From Nyssa sinensis (taxonomy: Eukaryota > Streptophyta > Magnoliopsida > Cornales > Nyssaceae), in contig CM018051.1 of the NCBI GenBank assembly GCA_008638375.1, forward strand, positions 29,137,344 through 29,201,343: a stretch of 64,000 bases of DNA. The letters run 5' to 3'. Under the pieces are notes generated by a model that did no database searches, was not told where the DNA came from, and saw only the letters and a program-made list of their open reading frames with translations. This document shows, piece after piece, positions 25,581 through 36,548 of the stretch (the first letter of the stretch is position 1; the number at the start of each line of letters is the position of its first letter). A program made the position numbers and the translations under genes.

Positions 25581-25807
25581 ACGGAACAGGTCAGGACAAA
25601 ACAGATCAAACAAAACAGGTCAGACAGATCAAACAGAACAGGTCAGGACAGATCAAACAGAACAGGTCAGACAGATCAAACAGAACAGGTTAGGACAGAT
25701 CAAACAGAACGGGTCAGGCAAATCAACAGAACAGATCAGAACAGATTAGACATAACAGTTAGTTAAACACGTTCGTTTGAAACGGTATTTAAAAACAGGA
25801 GTACAGT

Positions 25808-26015
25808 CAAAACATCAGAGTGACAGAACAGATCAGTTAAAACATCATAGTAACAGAACAGGTCAGTTAAAACATCAGAGTAACAGAACAAATCAGTTAA
25901 AACATCAGAATAACAGAACAGGTCAGTTAAAACATCAGAGTAACAGAACAGATCAGTTAAAACATCAGAATAACAGAACAGATCAGTTAAAACATCAGAA
26001 TAACAGAACAGATCA
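25808..26015. repeat. 30-bp tandem repeat array, 5' LTR copy
   Basis: About seven units of the AACATCAGAGTAACAGAACA-type repeat, matching 18446-18655 in number. Confidence 0.9.
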
Positions 26016-28089
26016 GTAATGAGCAGAGCAGAACAATATAACAGAATAAACAGTACGGTATGCATAGATTAAACAGTGCAGTATGCTCATATAATGCTCA
26101 AGACTGAGGTGGTACCAAGAGTCAGTTGTTCTTTCAGTAAAAACAGTGATAGGTTTATTTCAGTGCAGAACGGAGGAATCAGACAGAGTAAAAATCATGC
26201 ATTTGAGTAAGGGCATGAAATCAGTGTATCAGATAAAACAGTGCAGTACAGTATTTAAAATACAGTAACTAGACGGTGTACTTATACACCAAGTCAGAAG
26301 TTCCAGGTTACTCACAAACTGTTACGGTTATCTCCTTGCGCAAACAATCCGATAACCTCCAGATACGTCAGGCATCTCCATGTATATCCTGAACAATAAT
26401 CATCAATCATATACAGATCAGAACTCATCCATTCAGGTCTTATTTGTCATCTTAGGTATCTATCGGTTTACCTAAGATAGCCTAGTAGCCTATCGCCCTC
26501 TCATCGGGTTTCATCCGGGGCTATTTTATTCTTAAATTAGGCTTAGCAGTCATCAGGATTATAACCTAAGTCATTAGACTTCAATTGTTATCAGTCGGTT
26601 ACTTATTCAGTCTTAGGGGCAAAACGGTCATTTGTCACTTTTGCCCCGGACCCCTGTCAAGGTCCTCAGAATGGTCTTTATATCTTAAATATAAAGTTAT
26701 ACGTCTTTTGGACTCCAGTCATTATCAGTTAGGTTCTTATTTTAGCGATAGGGGCAAAATGGTAATTTTGCCATTCTTACCCCGGACCTTATCATGGTCC
26801 TCAGAATGTCCCAAATATCTTGTACATAATTTTCTAAGTCCTTTGGACTTCGTTTGGTATCTGTTTTTGGTCATCGGGACACATTAGTCGTTTCTCGTTT
26901 TACGCGTTAACTGTTCCGGAGTCTCATTTAGCCCTTCAGTGTTCATAATTATCCCTATGATAATTTATCAGATCAGTTTGACCTTTTTTTGACCTCTACC
27001 TTACACTTACTGTGCTCAGGGGTATTTTGGTCATTTTACGTTTTGTAAGATTCCGACTCCGAATCATTATTTAATCATGTTTACAGTCTCACCAGTATCT
27101 GGGCTTCTATCGCTATCAATTTCGTCCCAATCGGACTTCATTTGGGCTTCGTACAGTATCAGGGGTAATTTGGTAATTTCACGTGTCATATTTTTCGGCA
27201 CGTCAGTTCATAAAATGGACCTCACCATTGGGTCCAGAGTGTTCGACATAATTAAGTTGGACTATCTGTTATGTTCAATTGACCCTGGGAAGCATCAGGG
27301 GCAGTATGGTCATTTACACTTTATGTGTCTGTATTGTTCGGGACTTCAGTTCGTTAAACGGACCTCACCGTTGAGTTCAGAACGCCCGACATAGTCAAAA
27401 TAGACTGTCTTTTATTTTTATTTGGGCCTAGGTACCCTCAGGGGCAGTACAGTCATTTGTCACTTACAGGTCTGTATTTTTCGGTACATAATTTCCTAGT
27501 TTGGACTGTACCATTGAGTCCAGAATACTTGAAATGGTGGAAATACACTATTTATTTGCTTTATTTGGACTCCGTTTGACATATTAAATGTCCAGGGGTA
27601 AAATCGTAATTTTACCTATTTAATAAAATAATTAAATAATTATTTTATTATTTAATTAATTTTCCAGGGGCTTAAATGAATAATTTCTCAATGTTCTGGG
27701 CCACAGTACAATTTCCCAAATTAGTGGGGGTTAATCCGTAATTTTCAGAAATATTTGGGGGGTTAAATATAAATTTCATTAAATTAGGGTTCAAACCAAA
27801 CGGTTCTAGGGTTCGGTGGGCTGAACCGGTTCAAATCACTGTGAACCATCCGGTTTGGTGACCCTCAGAAAATCGGGATAACATATCCCTCTTATCCCAA
27901 ATCGTTCCTTATCCGTATACAGGTTTAGCCCAAAATCAGATTTTAATTTCTTAGCCCCGTATCCAAACAGGTGAAATCAAATTTTAATTTAAAACAATTA
28001 GCCTCAAAACGGTGCCGTCCAACTAAAGCCCTTTTGAGCAATGGGTCGGGTCCCGACCCGAACCCGAAATTGACCCGAACCGTGTCCAG

Positions 28090-28125
28090 TACTGTTCATC
28101 GTCTTCCTCACGACGATGAACAGTA
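28090..28125. repeat. 14-bp-stem hairpin in the giant LTR (right copy)
   Basis: Identical in both arms and loop to 20730-20765. Confidence 0.85.
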
Positions 28126-29207
28126 ATCCTAGTTTCCAGTTTTCTTTTCCTTCATTTTCGTAGAGTTCCCAACACCGATTCTCTCTGCCATCCATCCCAA
28201 AACATTTCTGGGAATCAAGCCAACAATTTGGCATTCGTTTTGAGCTTCGAATTTAGCTCAAATGCTTGGTTCAGGTGGGAATAACCGAACCTGTAACTGG
28301 CTAGTAAACCCTCAATTCACCATCAAATCTTGCGTGGTTTAGCCCAAACTGATCCTCGTGACATGTAGATTTAATCCCCATTCTAAAAATCCAGTTTAAT
28401 CGAGTTTTAGGTGAGGTTGGGTTTTAAACCTGAACCTGCAACTTCGGTTTTGAGGGTCTTAACTCGAGCGTTGGGGTCGTGGTCTAGGGTTTTTAGAACC
28501 CTCTTGAGGTCTAGATTATGTCTTGACCAACCAAACTTGGTTCGGTCGAGGTTGTTTCAGAACTATATCTATGGAGGTCATCCATGGCGGTCTGTGTGTG
28601 GCTCATGGTTTTGGGGCCTATCCGACCCTCCCAGTTAACTTATATTAGTTCCTAGACCTCACAGTAGTTCGTACATACAGTTTATATGGCCTACAAATGA
28701 CTGGAAACAGTAAGAAAAAGAAAAGGAAATTTTCTAGGTTTTCATGGCATTTACCTTGGTCGACCACGGCTCCCTCATTCATGGCTCAGTATGGGGTCCT
28801 CGATGGTGCCTCAGTTCAGTCATGCATCTCAGTCCTCTATTCCCTTCTTTTGCTTCTTCATGGAACACCCTCATGCATAGACCATGGATATACACATCAC
28901 CCTCACATGGGTTCTCTCTCCCTCAACAGATCAGTCCTCCCAACAGTTTTTGATTTCTGAATATTTAGTTCACACACTTGTTGTTGTAGAGATCCCCAGT
29001 TCATGTGTATATTAGTGTACACTTATACACATACATAATCATACATGTAGGGTCTAGGTCTAATTGTAGACCTTGAGATGTGATGATGAGGCTGAAGTGT
29101 AGGGGTTTAGGTCATGATGGAGGTTTTGCATGTAACCTCATTGGTCAGTTTGGGAGGTGGCCCCACCAGAATTCTGATTTATATACCTTTCATTGTATAT
29201 TTGTACA

Positions 29208-29295
29208 CAAAGACAGTAGTAGCCTAGTTGGTTATTTTTTGGATGAGGTTTCTTTTCACTCAAAGGTCAAGGGTTCAATTCCCTTGGCCTCCCAT
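29208..29295 (+). other. tRNA-like A/B-box module, antisense to the LTR (right copy)
   Basis: Copy of 21848-21935. Here the A-box-like part reads GTAGCCTAGTTGGTTA, closer to a tRNA A box than the left copy. B box GGGTTCAATTCCC is unchanged. Confidence 0.5.
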
Positions 29296-30382
29296 TTGGC
29301 CATTTTTCCCATATTTTCGGTTAAGGCCACGTTTGGTTGCACAGAAATTCAGTTTCAGTATTTCCTTCATAACTTTCATTCCGTAACTCCTTTTTCGACA
29401 CGGTTTGTTCCGGGAGTTTCATATTTCAGTTATCTTTAGTGTCAGAGGTTCCGTGTCATTTATTAAACATTCGGGATTTTTCGGGTTAGCTAATTCGGAT
29501 TTCGTTAGTGTTAAAGCGGTGTTATTTCGCCGAATTAATCAGTAATTGGATTCGGGTATTTTACCCTTTTCCTCCAGACATATTTAATTATTTTATCGGT
29601 CTATCATGACCGTCGGGATTATGATTAATTCCCTAGATCATTCTATGAGCCAGTATTAATTAATAATTAATGACTAATTATTAATTACACAAAGTCGGGG
29701 TGTTACATGGCGCCTTGCGGCTTGGGCGCACAGCTTTATTATTTTTTTTCTTTTGCTTTTCTTTCTTTATGCGCACAGCCAGCAGCCATCAACTTTACGC
29801 CCCATTTTCTATTGGATAATGACTGAATCTTGACTTGGTTTCTTCACAAAAGTTTTAGCTCCGGATGAGTAGATAATTTTAGGCTCAAAAATCACCTGAT
29901 TTGGACTTCAGAAGCTCAAGTTATAGCCCCTTGAAGTTGGCTGGATGGACAGGTTCATAGCAGCTTTCCAAGCCTATCTTTGAAATAATATTTGGAGGCC
30001 CAAACGAACTCCGATTTTTGCAAATCAGACCTTTTTGAAAATCCCAAGACGTCCTCTAAATATTTCATGAAGACCAGTTTCTCATTCTGAAACTCTAGCA
30101 CCATCCAAATCTCAATTGAAACTCAATAGTCAAATCTGCCAAAAAACTAAAAATTATTCCAAAAATATTTAGTGTAAAGCGCAATTGCAAACTATCTCTC
30201 GCCAATAAATAATGCAATATTTGAGATATAAAATCTTATAAATTAATGCTCAAATACCACTTATTGTAAATAGAAATTAAATAAAATAATATCAATTATA
30301 TTCCCACAGTTCTATCCACTTTCTAGCATTTTAATCAAATAATGGGATATTTAGAGTACACTTTTGCGCACTCATCAGTGAC

Positions 30383-30803
30383 TAACGGCAAATTGATTTT
30401 GAAGACGATGAAGATGAGTCTGGATTTTGGGAAGACGTGCTTAAGTAGTCCTTTTGGGAAATTATATGAACTCTAGTAGCATATTTTGTATTAATAGACA
30501 TTGTAAGGTTATGTATTAAGCCCCACGAGGTAATGGATATGTAATGTTATTAAAATCTTTAAGTTTTCAGTTATGCTCTGAATGTATGATCATGTGTACC
30601 GCAATGTGAAGAGCGGCAGTATCGGACGGATGTGCAAATTTTTAAATGAGAAAAGAAAAGAAAAAGTTTTTCATGTTTTCGCAACCACATGTCGCACATC
30701 TATTCGATACCGCTGCGTTTGCGAGCCTTGTCCTGAGGCCCTTGGGCCGAAGGGCGGCGATCGCGACACGGGATCCGCGCGAGGTGGATTTCGGGTCGTG
30801 ACA
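30383..30803 (+). mobile_element. Right segment of the interrupted Tekay-type LTR
   Basis: It continues the LTR interrupted at 10906 and matches 35078-35499 of the solo LTR: GAAGACGATGAAGATGAGTC, AAGCCCCACGAGGTAA, and the conserved terminus with TATTCGATACCGCTGC and GATTTCGGGTCGTGACA. The following CAGGTCAATGC is not a PBS, so this is a 3' or solo LTR. Confidence 0.8.
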
Positions 30804-31109
30804 CAGGTCAATGCTTAGGAATGATACCCAACACATTGTCCTGATGAGGACTTGATTTGATAAAAGCTCTTGGCGCCATTCAGGGGAACCCAGAGATGAG
30901 TGGTGAACCTTGATAAGTACAGTTTAGAGGTAGCCGAGCTCTATTTATTGATAGCATCTATTTGACTCAATTTGTATATATTTGATTCCACACCCTTTGT
31001 TGATTTGATAACGTTACCTTTAGATGTGAAATACGCCTTTGAGGCTTATCTTTGTATTTGATTGAACCCCTTTGACTCTGGCAGCTAAACGTTTTATGTT
31101 TATCTATTT
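30804..31109. other. Unassigned AT-rich sequence between LTRs
   Basis: It is rich in TTTGATT/TTTGACT words and resembles the low-complexity part of these LTRs (compare 51560-51620). It could be the inside of an older LTR. No gene, RNA or element end is recognised. Confidence 0.4.
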
Positions 31110-31333
31110 GTCCTAGATTTGTATATCCATTTGACTTAGTGTTTCATATGTTTAATTTCATATTATGACTGTTGATCTATTAGACTCAGATTCTTATATA
31201 TATTTGACTCAGACTCTTATATCTATTTGACCTAGATTTGTATATCCATTTGACTTAGTATTCCATATGTTTAATTTTACACTATGATTGTTGATCTATT
31301 AGACTCAGATTCTTATATCTATTTGACTCAGAC
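31110..31333. repeat. 119-bp tandem repeat (left part)
   Basis: The landmark GTTGATCTATTAGACTCAGA recurs at 31171 and 31290, and after the solo LTR at 35580 and 35699. Spacing is exactly 119 bp each time once the 4166-bp LTR and 5-bp TSD are removed. Units contain TATCTATTTGACCTAGATT and CATTTGACTTAGTATTCC words. Confidence 0.88.
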
Positions 31334-31518
31334 TGTGATACCCCGACCTAAAAATACCGGGTCATATGGCACGCATTACGAGGCCATGAAAAATATGTAT
31401 AAAAATTATTACAAGCAAGGAAATAATTAATTATTTACAAAAATAATTAATTATCCATATGAAATAATTATTTTATTTATAATTAAATATATTATAAATA
31501 CACATTACATGGAAAGCA

Positions 31519-31722
31519 TATATATATATATATATATTCATGTAATCAAGCATGTATGCATGTATGTACATAGATACATTAAATATATTTATAAATATAT
31601 ATATATATATATATATACATGTGTAAAGTATGAACAGTGTACAAGGTGTGTGTGTGTCGGCAGTGTGTGTATCTCCATGTGTTGTGTGTGTGTGTTGTAT
31701 TATATATATATATATATATATT
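31519..31722. repeat. AT/GT microsatellite cluster in the solo LTR
   Basis: Three TA runs (about 31519-31537, 31597-31617, 31700-31722) with GTGTGT runs between them. Confidence 0.9.
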
Positions 31723-32732
31723 ATATACAAATATCCTACAAACAATAAATGTAAAGCAACAAAGAGAAAAAGTAAAATTAAAAATGTGTAAGAGAGATTT
31801 ATGAGAAGAGAGGGCTAAGGTAGGGCTATGGAGTCAGATTTGTAGAGAGAGAGAGAGAGTGGAGAGAGAGAGGTCGGTTACCTCTTCTTTAAAAGAAACA
31901 AGCATGCATTGCATACTTGTTTTGTAAGAAAAGAACTAAGGAACTGAAGGAGAAGAAGAGGAGGAAAACCAGAAAGAGAAAGAGATAAAACCCACGACAA
32001 AAAGGTAAGAATTTTGGAAAATTATCAAATTCTCTCTCTAGAATTCAGCATGAATATGAACTGTCAAGCATGATTTTAGGGTTCAAAAACACCAAGAAAA
32101 TGTAAACCCATGAAGAACCGCCATGGGAGGACCTTGCTTTTAGCAGGTCTGAACCCATGGTAACCAAACTTTGTTTGGTGTATAGAGACCTCAAATAGAC
32201 TCCACAAAAATGTTAAAAACCTTCAACCGCGATCATAAATCACAAGAAATGACCCTCAAATATCAAGTTGCAGGTTACGGGTTTACACCCCAAACCTTTA
32301 AACTCATGATTTAATCATTTCTTTAAATGAAAACTGAATCCCCATGAATAGGGGATCAAAACGAGCTAAACCCCATGAAAAATCACCAAGAAATAGGCAT
32401 GAACGAACAACTTACAGTTTGGATTATCCAGTCCTAAACCGAACATATGAAGAGGTTTTAAAGTCTAAAATGAATGCCAAACTCTTAACCAATGTTCCAG
32501 AAATGGATTAGGTTAGAAACAGTAGAGATTGGTTGAGTAGAAGCTCACGAAAATGGAAGAAACAGGAAACGGGATTAGGGTTACAATCGGGGACGACGTG
32601 GGGAAGATGATGATGAGTTGACTCGTTTCAAAATAACCGAGTTGGCTCGACACGTGGCAGCCTCTGGGCTTGCCACCGAATTAAATGGGACGACGGCGTT
32701 TTGTCTCTGGTTTAATTTGAATGAACCCTAGG

Positions 32733-32754
32733 GCTGACGTCATGATGACGTTAG
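32733..32754. promoter_or_regulatory. Double bZIP-type site in the solo LTR
   Basis: TGACGTCA (32735-32742) and TGACGTTA (32746-32753) in the same inverted arrangement as at 5285, at a similar distance (about 1.4 kb) from the LTR start. Confidence 0.7.
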
Positions 32755-33099
32755 TCACATGTAAATAAACCCACTGAACCGGTTGGTTTACAACCAGACC
32801 GGACTGGTTCATTTAAAATCAAGCTGAACCGTTTGGTTTTCTAATTTTCTTTAAATTAAATAAATCCAAAGTTTTGTTATTTGCGGATTGACCCCAGAAC
32901 TTCTGGACAATCCTACTGTGGCCCAACTGATGAAAATTCTATGCAATAAGACCCCTGAAGAATAAATTAATAATTAAATAATTAATTTAATTATTTAATA
33001 AATAAAGTAAAATTATTATTTTGCCCCTGGGTCATAACTAAGGCAAATAAAGTCGAAATTAAACATATGAATAGTGAATCTTTACTATTTTGGACATTC

Positions 33100-33540
33100 T
33101 GAGACCAATGGCGGGGTCCGTTTTACGAGACGGGGCCCAAAAAATAAAGATACGTAAAGGGGTAAATGACCAAAATACCCCTCGTCCAAAATTAACAAGT
33201 TCTTAGTGTATTCTTACTATCTCGGACCTTCTGAGTCCAATGGTGAAGTCCACGACACGAGATGAAGTCCCGAACATAAAGACACGTAAGGGAGTAAAAT
33301 GACCAAAATTACCCCTAGTACCTCAAAAGCCAAATTAAAACCAGGGAAGGTTTAAATTGACTTTCTTCGACCTCTCGGACTCAATAATGGAGTCCAAATT
33401 ACGAAACGAAGTACGAAAAAAAAGGTGACACGTAAAACGGTAAATGACCATTTTGCCCTTTTACATATGAAGTCCGAATTAAATTCTTGGAAAGTCTAAA
33501 CCGACTTTCTTCGACGCTCCGAACTCAACGGTAGAGTCTA
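33100..33540 (+). repeat. Palindromic module series in the plus-strand solo LTR
   Basis: Cores near 33098, 33235, 33378 and 33519 with GAGTCCAATGGTGAAGTCC-like sequence and the same intervening words. Confidence 0.8.
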
Positions 33541-33980
33541 TTTGACCAAAAGAGATGTCAAAAATAAAAAGACATAAAATTTGTTGAATAACATCTGTCA
33601 GATGACTATAAATTAAAGTAATGCCAAAGTACTAATCTAAGGCGTATACGAGGAAAGAAAATACGAAAAGACATGACACGTAAACATGTGAAATAAATAA
33701 CTTTAATTTAAAGTTAATGGAGCTACCAGAAGAGTATAAATTGAAATGAATTAAATTTCTAACACATTAAATTGTGTCATAGGTTAAGAGTACGAGTTAA
33801 GTTAAGTATATATGGAATTACGAAATCGTTTTAGGATCTAATACGATTTAAGCATAAGTTAAGAAATATCGAGATGATATTACAATGAATGTGAAGTTGA
33901 TGAGATGTTTATGAATTGTTCTTAGGAACTACAAGGAAAGTGGGAAAGCGCATTATTAGCACTAACCCTAAAGGACCAAG

Positions 33981-35072
33981 GTGAGTAACCCTGTATTTGA
34001 AGTGGAGATTTAACTCCATGGATTTGAAAAGGTTTTAAGTTCAAAGATATGAAGTGTTTGAACTTTCAAATTCAGTATTTACATGATTCAGTTTTAAATT
34101 CTTTCCATCTTTATAAACTCTATTATGACATGCTTAGAAAATGGTTTCTGTCACAGATTTCTTAAAACATATTTTTGCATGTCTAAAGTTTTAAATGCTA
34201 AATTATGTAAAGTATTCTGGATTTGTTTATATCAAATGTTTAAAGGATTTGTTATGAAATTATGTACATGATGTTTTAAATGTTTATGAGAAGCGCCATT
34301 TTGAAGAAATCATGTATTAAATGTATTTGAATGTAAGAAAAAATTGTGCCTAAGCACCATGGGTTTTTGGTTGGGTTGTACGGAACTCAGCCGACTTTCT
34401 AAATAACAAATTTTTGGGTTGTACAGAACTCAATTAATCTGTAAACATATGATGGATTTTTGGGTTGTACGGAACTCAATTAATCTATAAAAATATGATG
34501 GGATTTTGGGTTGCACGGAACTCAATTGACTGTCAAAATGCCAGGTAGCAGGATCTAATCCCCCAGGCATAAGATATCTTCATTTATAAGTAAAGTGGGA
34601 GTCTGGTTCGAAACGGATTCCACTAATGAAAGAGATAAGATGACAAATGAGTTTGAAAATGGAAGCAGGTTTTACCCTCATTTTCAATATGCATATGTTT
34701 TGAGTTTTATATACTCTATTTAAGAAATACATGTTATGTTATATGTTTTGAAGTTTATATGAAGAAGTATATGTTAGCTTGAATACTCTTAAATGTTTCA
34801 AAGCTACCTGTTTTATGAAATGCATATGTTTCGAGTTATATACTCTATTTGACGAAGTATAAGTATAGCTTGAATACTTTAAATGGTTCAAAGCTATCTG
34901 TTTTAAGAAATGCATATGTTCTATGTTCAAGTATACGAGCAATTGGCAGTGAATGTTTTACAAACTCTTATGTACTAAAAATCACTGCTAATTGAAAACC
35001 CCATGACGAATACTGGAATTGCTCACAAGCTTAGATTAGCTTACCCGGACTTTGTTCGGACCCCTCTTTCAG
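33981..35072 (+). other. Candidate LTR intron (1092 nt)
   Basis: Donor CAAG|GTGAGTAACC; acceptor CCCCTCTTTCAG. An AAGCT-TAGATT-AGCTT hairpin lies about 35 bases upstream. Confidence 0.5.
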
Positions 35073-35504
35073 GTAATTAGCAGCAGTCTTGACTTGAGGC
35101 CGACGATGATGAATCTGCTATTTTTGGGAAGTTATGTTCAAGTAGTTTTGTCTAGCACTACGAACATTAAGTAGGAAATCTTGTATTAGTAAAGTAGTAC
35201 CCTATTATGTTTAAAGCCCCACGGGGCAACTGAACATGTATTGTATTTATGAAGTCTTTAACTTTTAGTTATACTCTGAATGTTAAATCATGTATGCTAT
35301 GTATAGAGTGGCAGTATCGGATGGATGTGCGTAATTTAAAATAAGAAAAGGAAAGAAAAAAATTTTCACGCTTCCGCAATCATGTGTCGCACATCTATTC
35401 GATACCGCTGCTTATGTGAGCCTTCGCCCAAAGGTCCTCGAGCCTGAGGGTGGCGGTCGCGATGCGAGATCCACACAGGGTGGGTTTCGGGTCGTGACAC
35501 AGAC

Positions 35505-35725
35505 TCTCATATCTATTTGACCCAGATTTGCATTTTTTTTTTACTCAGTATTCCATATGTTTGATTTCGCACTATGATTATTGATCTATTAGACTCAGAT
35601 TCTTATATTTATTTGATTCAGACTCTCATATCTATTTGACCCAAATTTGTATATCCATTTGACTCAGTATTCTATATGTTTGATTTCGCACTATGATTGT
35701 TGATCTATTAGACTCAGATTCTTAT
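35505..35725. repeat. 119-bp tandem repeat (right part)
   Basis: Continuation of the array at 31110-31333, ended by the LTR that starts at 35726. Confidence 0.88.
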
Positions 35726-36399
35726 TGTAACACCCTGACCCAATTAAGCAAAGAAATTAACGATAATGATGATTATCATAAGTTAATTTGCTTGATGACC
35801 ATCGGCAACGCTAGATATGACTAATGACTCAAAATACAAAAGTAAATATATATAAATGACGTAAATAATTAAGTCTAAATTAGAGACGATTGATGTAAAA
35901 ATACAATGTAATGTCATGGGCAATGATTTAATAGGAAATAATGACAAGTGTAAATTGAAGAATTATACACCCCGGTAAATGTGGAAAATTAGTGCACTTG
36001 AGAAAAATTAGCATGACGCACAAAGAGAGCGCGTTTAATCGAAATCATTTTGATAATTATGATGGAATTTTAAAATAAATAAGATACATTTAAATACATC
36101 GAGATGAGACAATGAAGGCCATGAAAGTTGATAAGATCTCGAAATTACAAAATCGAAGAATACAAGTAAAACGACAATTCCTTGATAAAAATAATGTGTT
36201 TTCGGCTTAAACCTGACATGATGGAATGCGTGAAAATAAAATTAATAACATGAAGAAGAAGCATGTAAGAATAAAAAATGAGGTAAGAATATCAAGGGGC
36301 TTTAAGGAAATTAAAATGCAAATTTTGAAAATTCAAGAAACACACCCAAAATGCCAAACAAGGCATAAGAGGAGTAAAAGAGTAAAAATGGGGCAAAAA

Positions 36400-36492
36400 G
36401 GAAGGCCAAGGGATTTGATCCCTAGACCAAAAATTTAGCAACAACTTAAGCCAAAAAAGAATACCAATTGGGTTACCAGCACTTTTGTGCCA
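36400..36492 (-). other. tRNA-like A/B-box module, antisense to the LTR
   Basis: On the minus strand GCTGGTAACCCAATTGGT (A-box-like) is followed about 40 bases later by AAGGGATCAAATCCCTT, a B-box-like TΨC arm with a 5-bp perfect stem. As in the other LTRs it is opposite to the LTR orientation. Confidence 0.45.
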
Positions 36493-36503
36493 AATAATGC
36501 ATA

Positions 36504-36505
<2 letters not shown>

Positions 36506-36545
<40 letters not shown>
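36506..36545. repeat. (TA)n microsatellite, about 40 bp
   Basis: An uninterrupted alternating AT run within the LTR, next to the tRNA-like module. Confidence 0.95.

Positions 36546-36548
<3 letters not shown>

Larger units (their letters stand above)
23872..26315 (-). other. Candidate LTR intron (2444 nt), 5' LTR copy
   Basis: Same sites as at 16594-18955; longer owing to extra repeat units. Confidence 0.5.
16150..29707 (-). mobile_element. Complete non-autonomous giant-LTR retrotransposon (LARD-like), 13.56 kb, TSD TGGCG
   Basis: Two near-identical LTRs of 6197 and 6283 bp flank a 1078-bp interior with a PBS and a PPT but no gag or pol. The ends are TGTCACATCCCGAACCCC and GGTGTTACA, and perfect TSDs TGGCG lie at 16145-16149 and 29708-29712. 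Orientation is minus, since the PBS is beside the right LTR and the PPT beside the left. By eye about 13 differences separate the last ~3.3 kb of the LTRs and all are transitions, implying recent insertion. Known LARDs have long LTRs and several kb of non-coding interior; here the proportions are more extreme. Proteins would have to come from an autonomous chromovirus. Confidence 0.93.
23425..29707 (-). mobile_element. 5' LTR of the giant-LTR element (6283 bp)
   Basis: It is nearly identical to 16150-22346. The 86-bp length difference comes mainly from extra 39-bp repeat units, a longer T run near 23566 and a few inserted bases near 25793. Substitutions seen by eye are almost all transitions; two apparent transversions lie near 26111-26116. 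It ends TGTTACA next to the TSD copy TGGCG. Confidence 0.93.
10907..30377 (-). mobile_element. Tat/Athila-type solo LTR (~1.79 kb net), interrupted by two nested elements
   Basis: The terminal bases are TGATTACGCCCAAAG at 10907 and GCGCACTCATCA at 30377. The 5-bp flanks are GGGAC (10902-10906) and GTGAC (30378-30382), a TSD with one mismatch. On the minus strand it begins TGATGAGTGCGCAAAAG and ends in CTCCCTGTGGAATCGACACC followed by TAATCA, a pattern I know from Tat/Athila LTRs just upstream of their PBS. No PBS or coding region follows, so it is solo. Its own sequence is 10907-12012, 16123-16149 and 29708-30377, 1793 bp after removing one copy of each nested TSD. Clade assignment is from end sequences only. 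Confidence 0.7.
31334..35499 (+). mobile_element. Solo LTR, Tekay type, 4166 bp, TSD CAGAC
   Basis: It begins TGTGATACCCCGACC and ends GGGTTTCGGGTCGTGACA, with perfect TSDs CAGAC at 31329-31333 and 35500-35504. The 119-bp repeat phase is preserved across it. Contents: AT/GT microsatellites (about 31520-31725), GA runs (31840-31875), a double bZIP-type site (32733-32754), AACCGG motifs (32766-32845), four palindromic modules (33100-33540), a donor at 33981 and an acceptor at 35072. No coding region. Confidence 0.93.

Noticed and set aside
24816..25693. The same repeat-derived frames in the 5' LTR copy
   Set aside because: Same reason; a tandem repeat artefact.
36226..36438. Lys/Arg-rich 70-codon frame
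   Set aside because: Its basic composition follows from an A-rich strand; no homology recognised and it lies inside an LTR.
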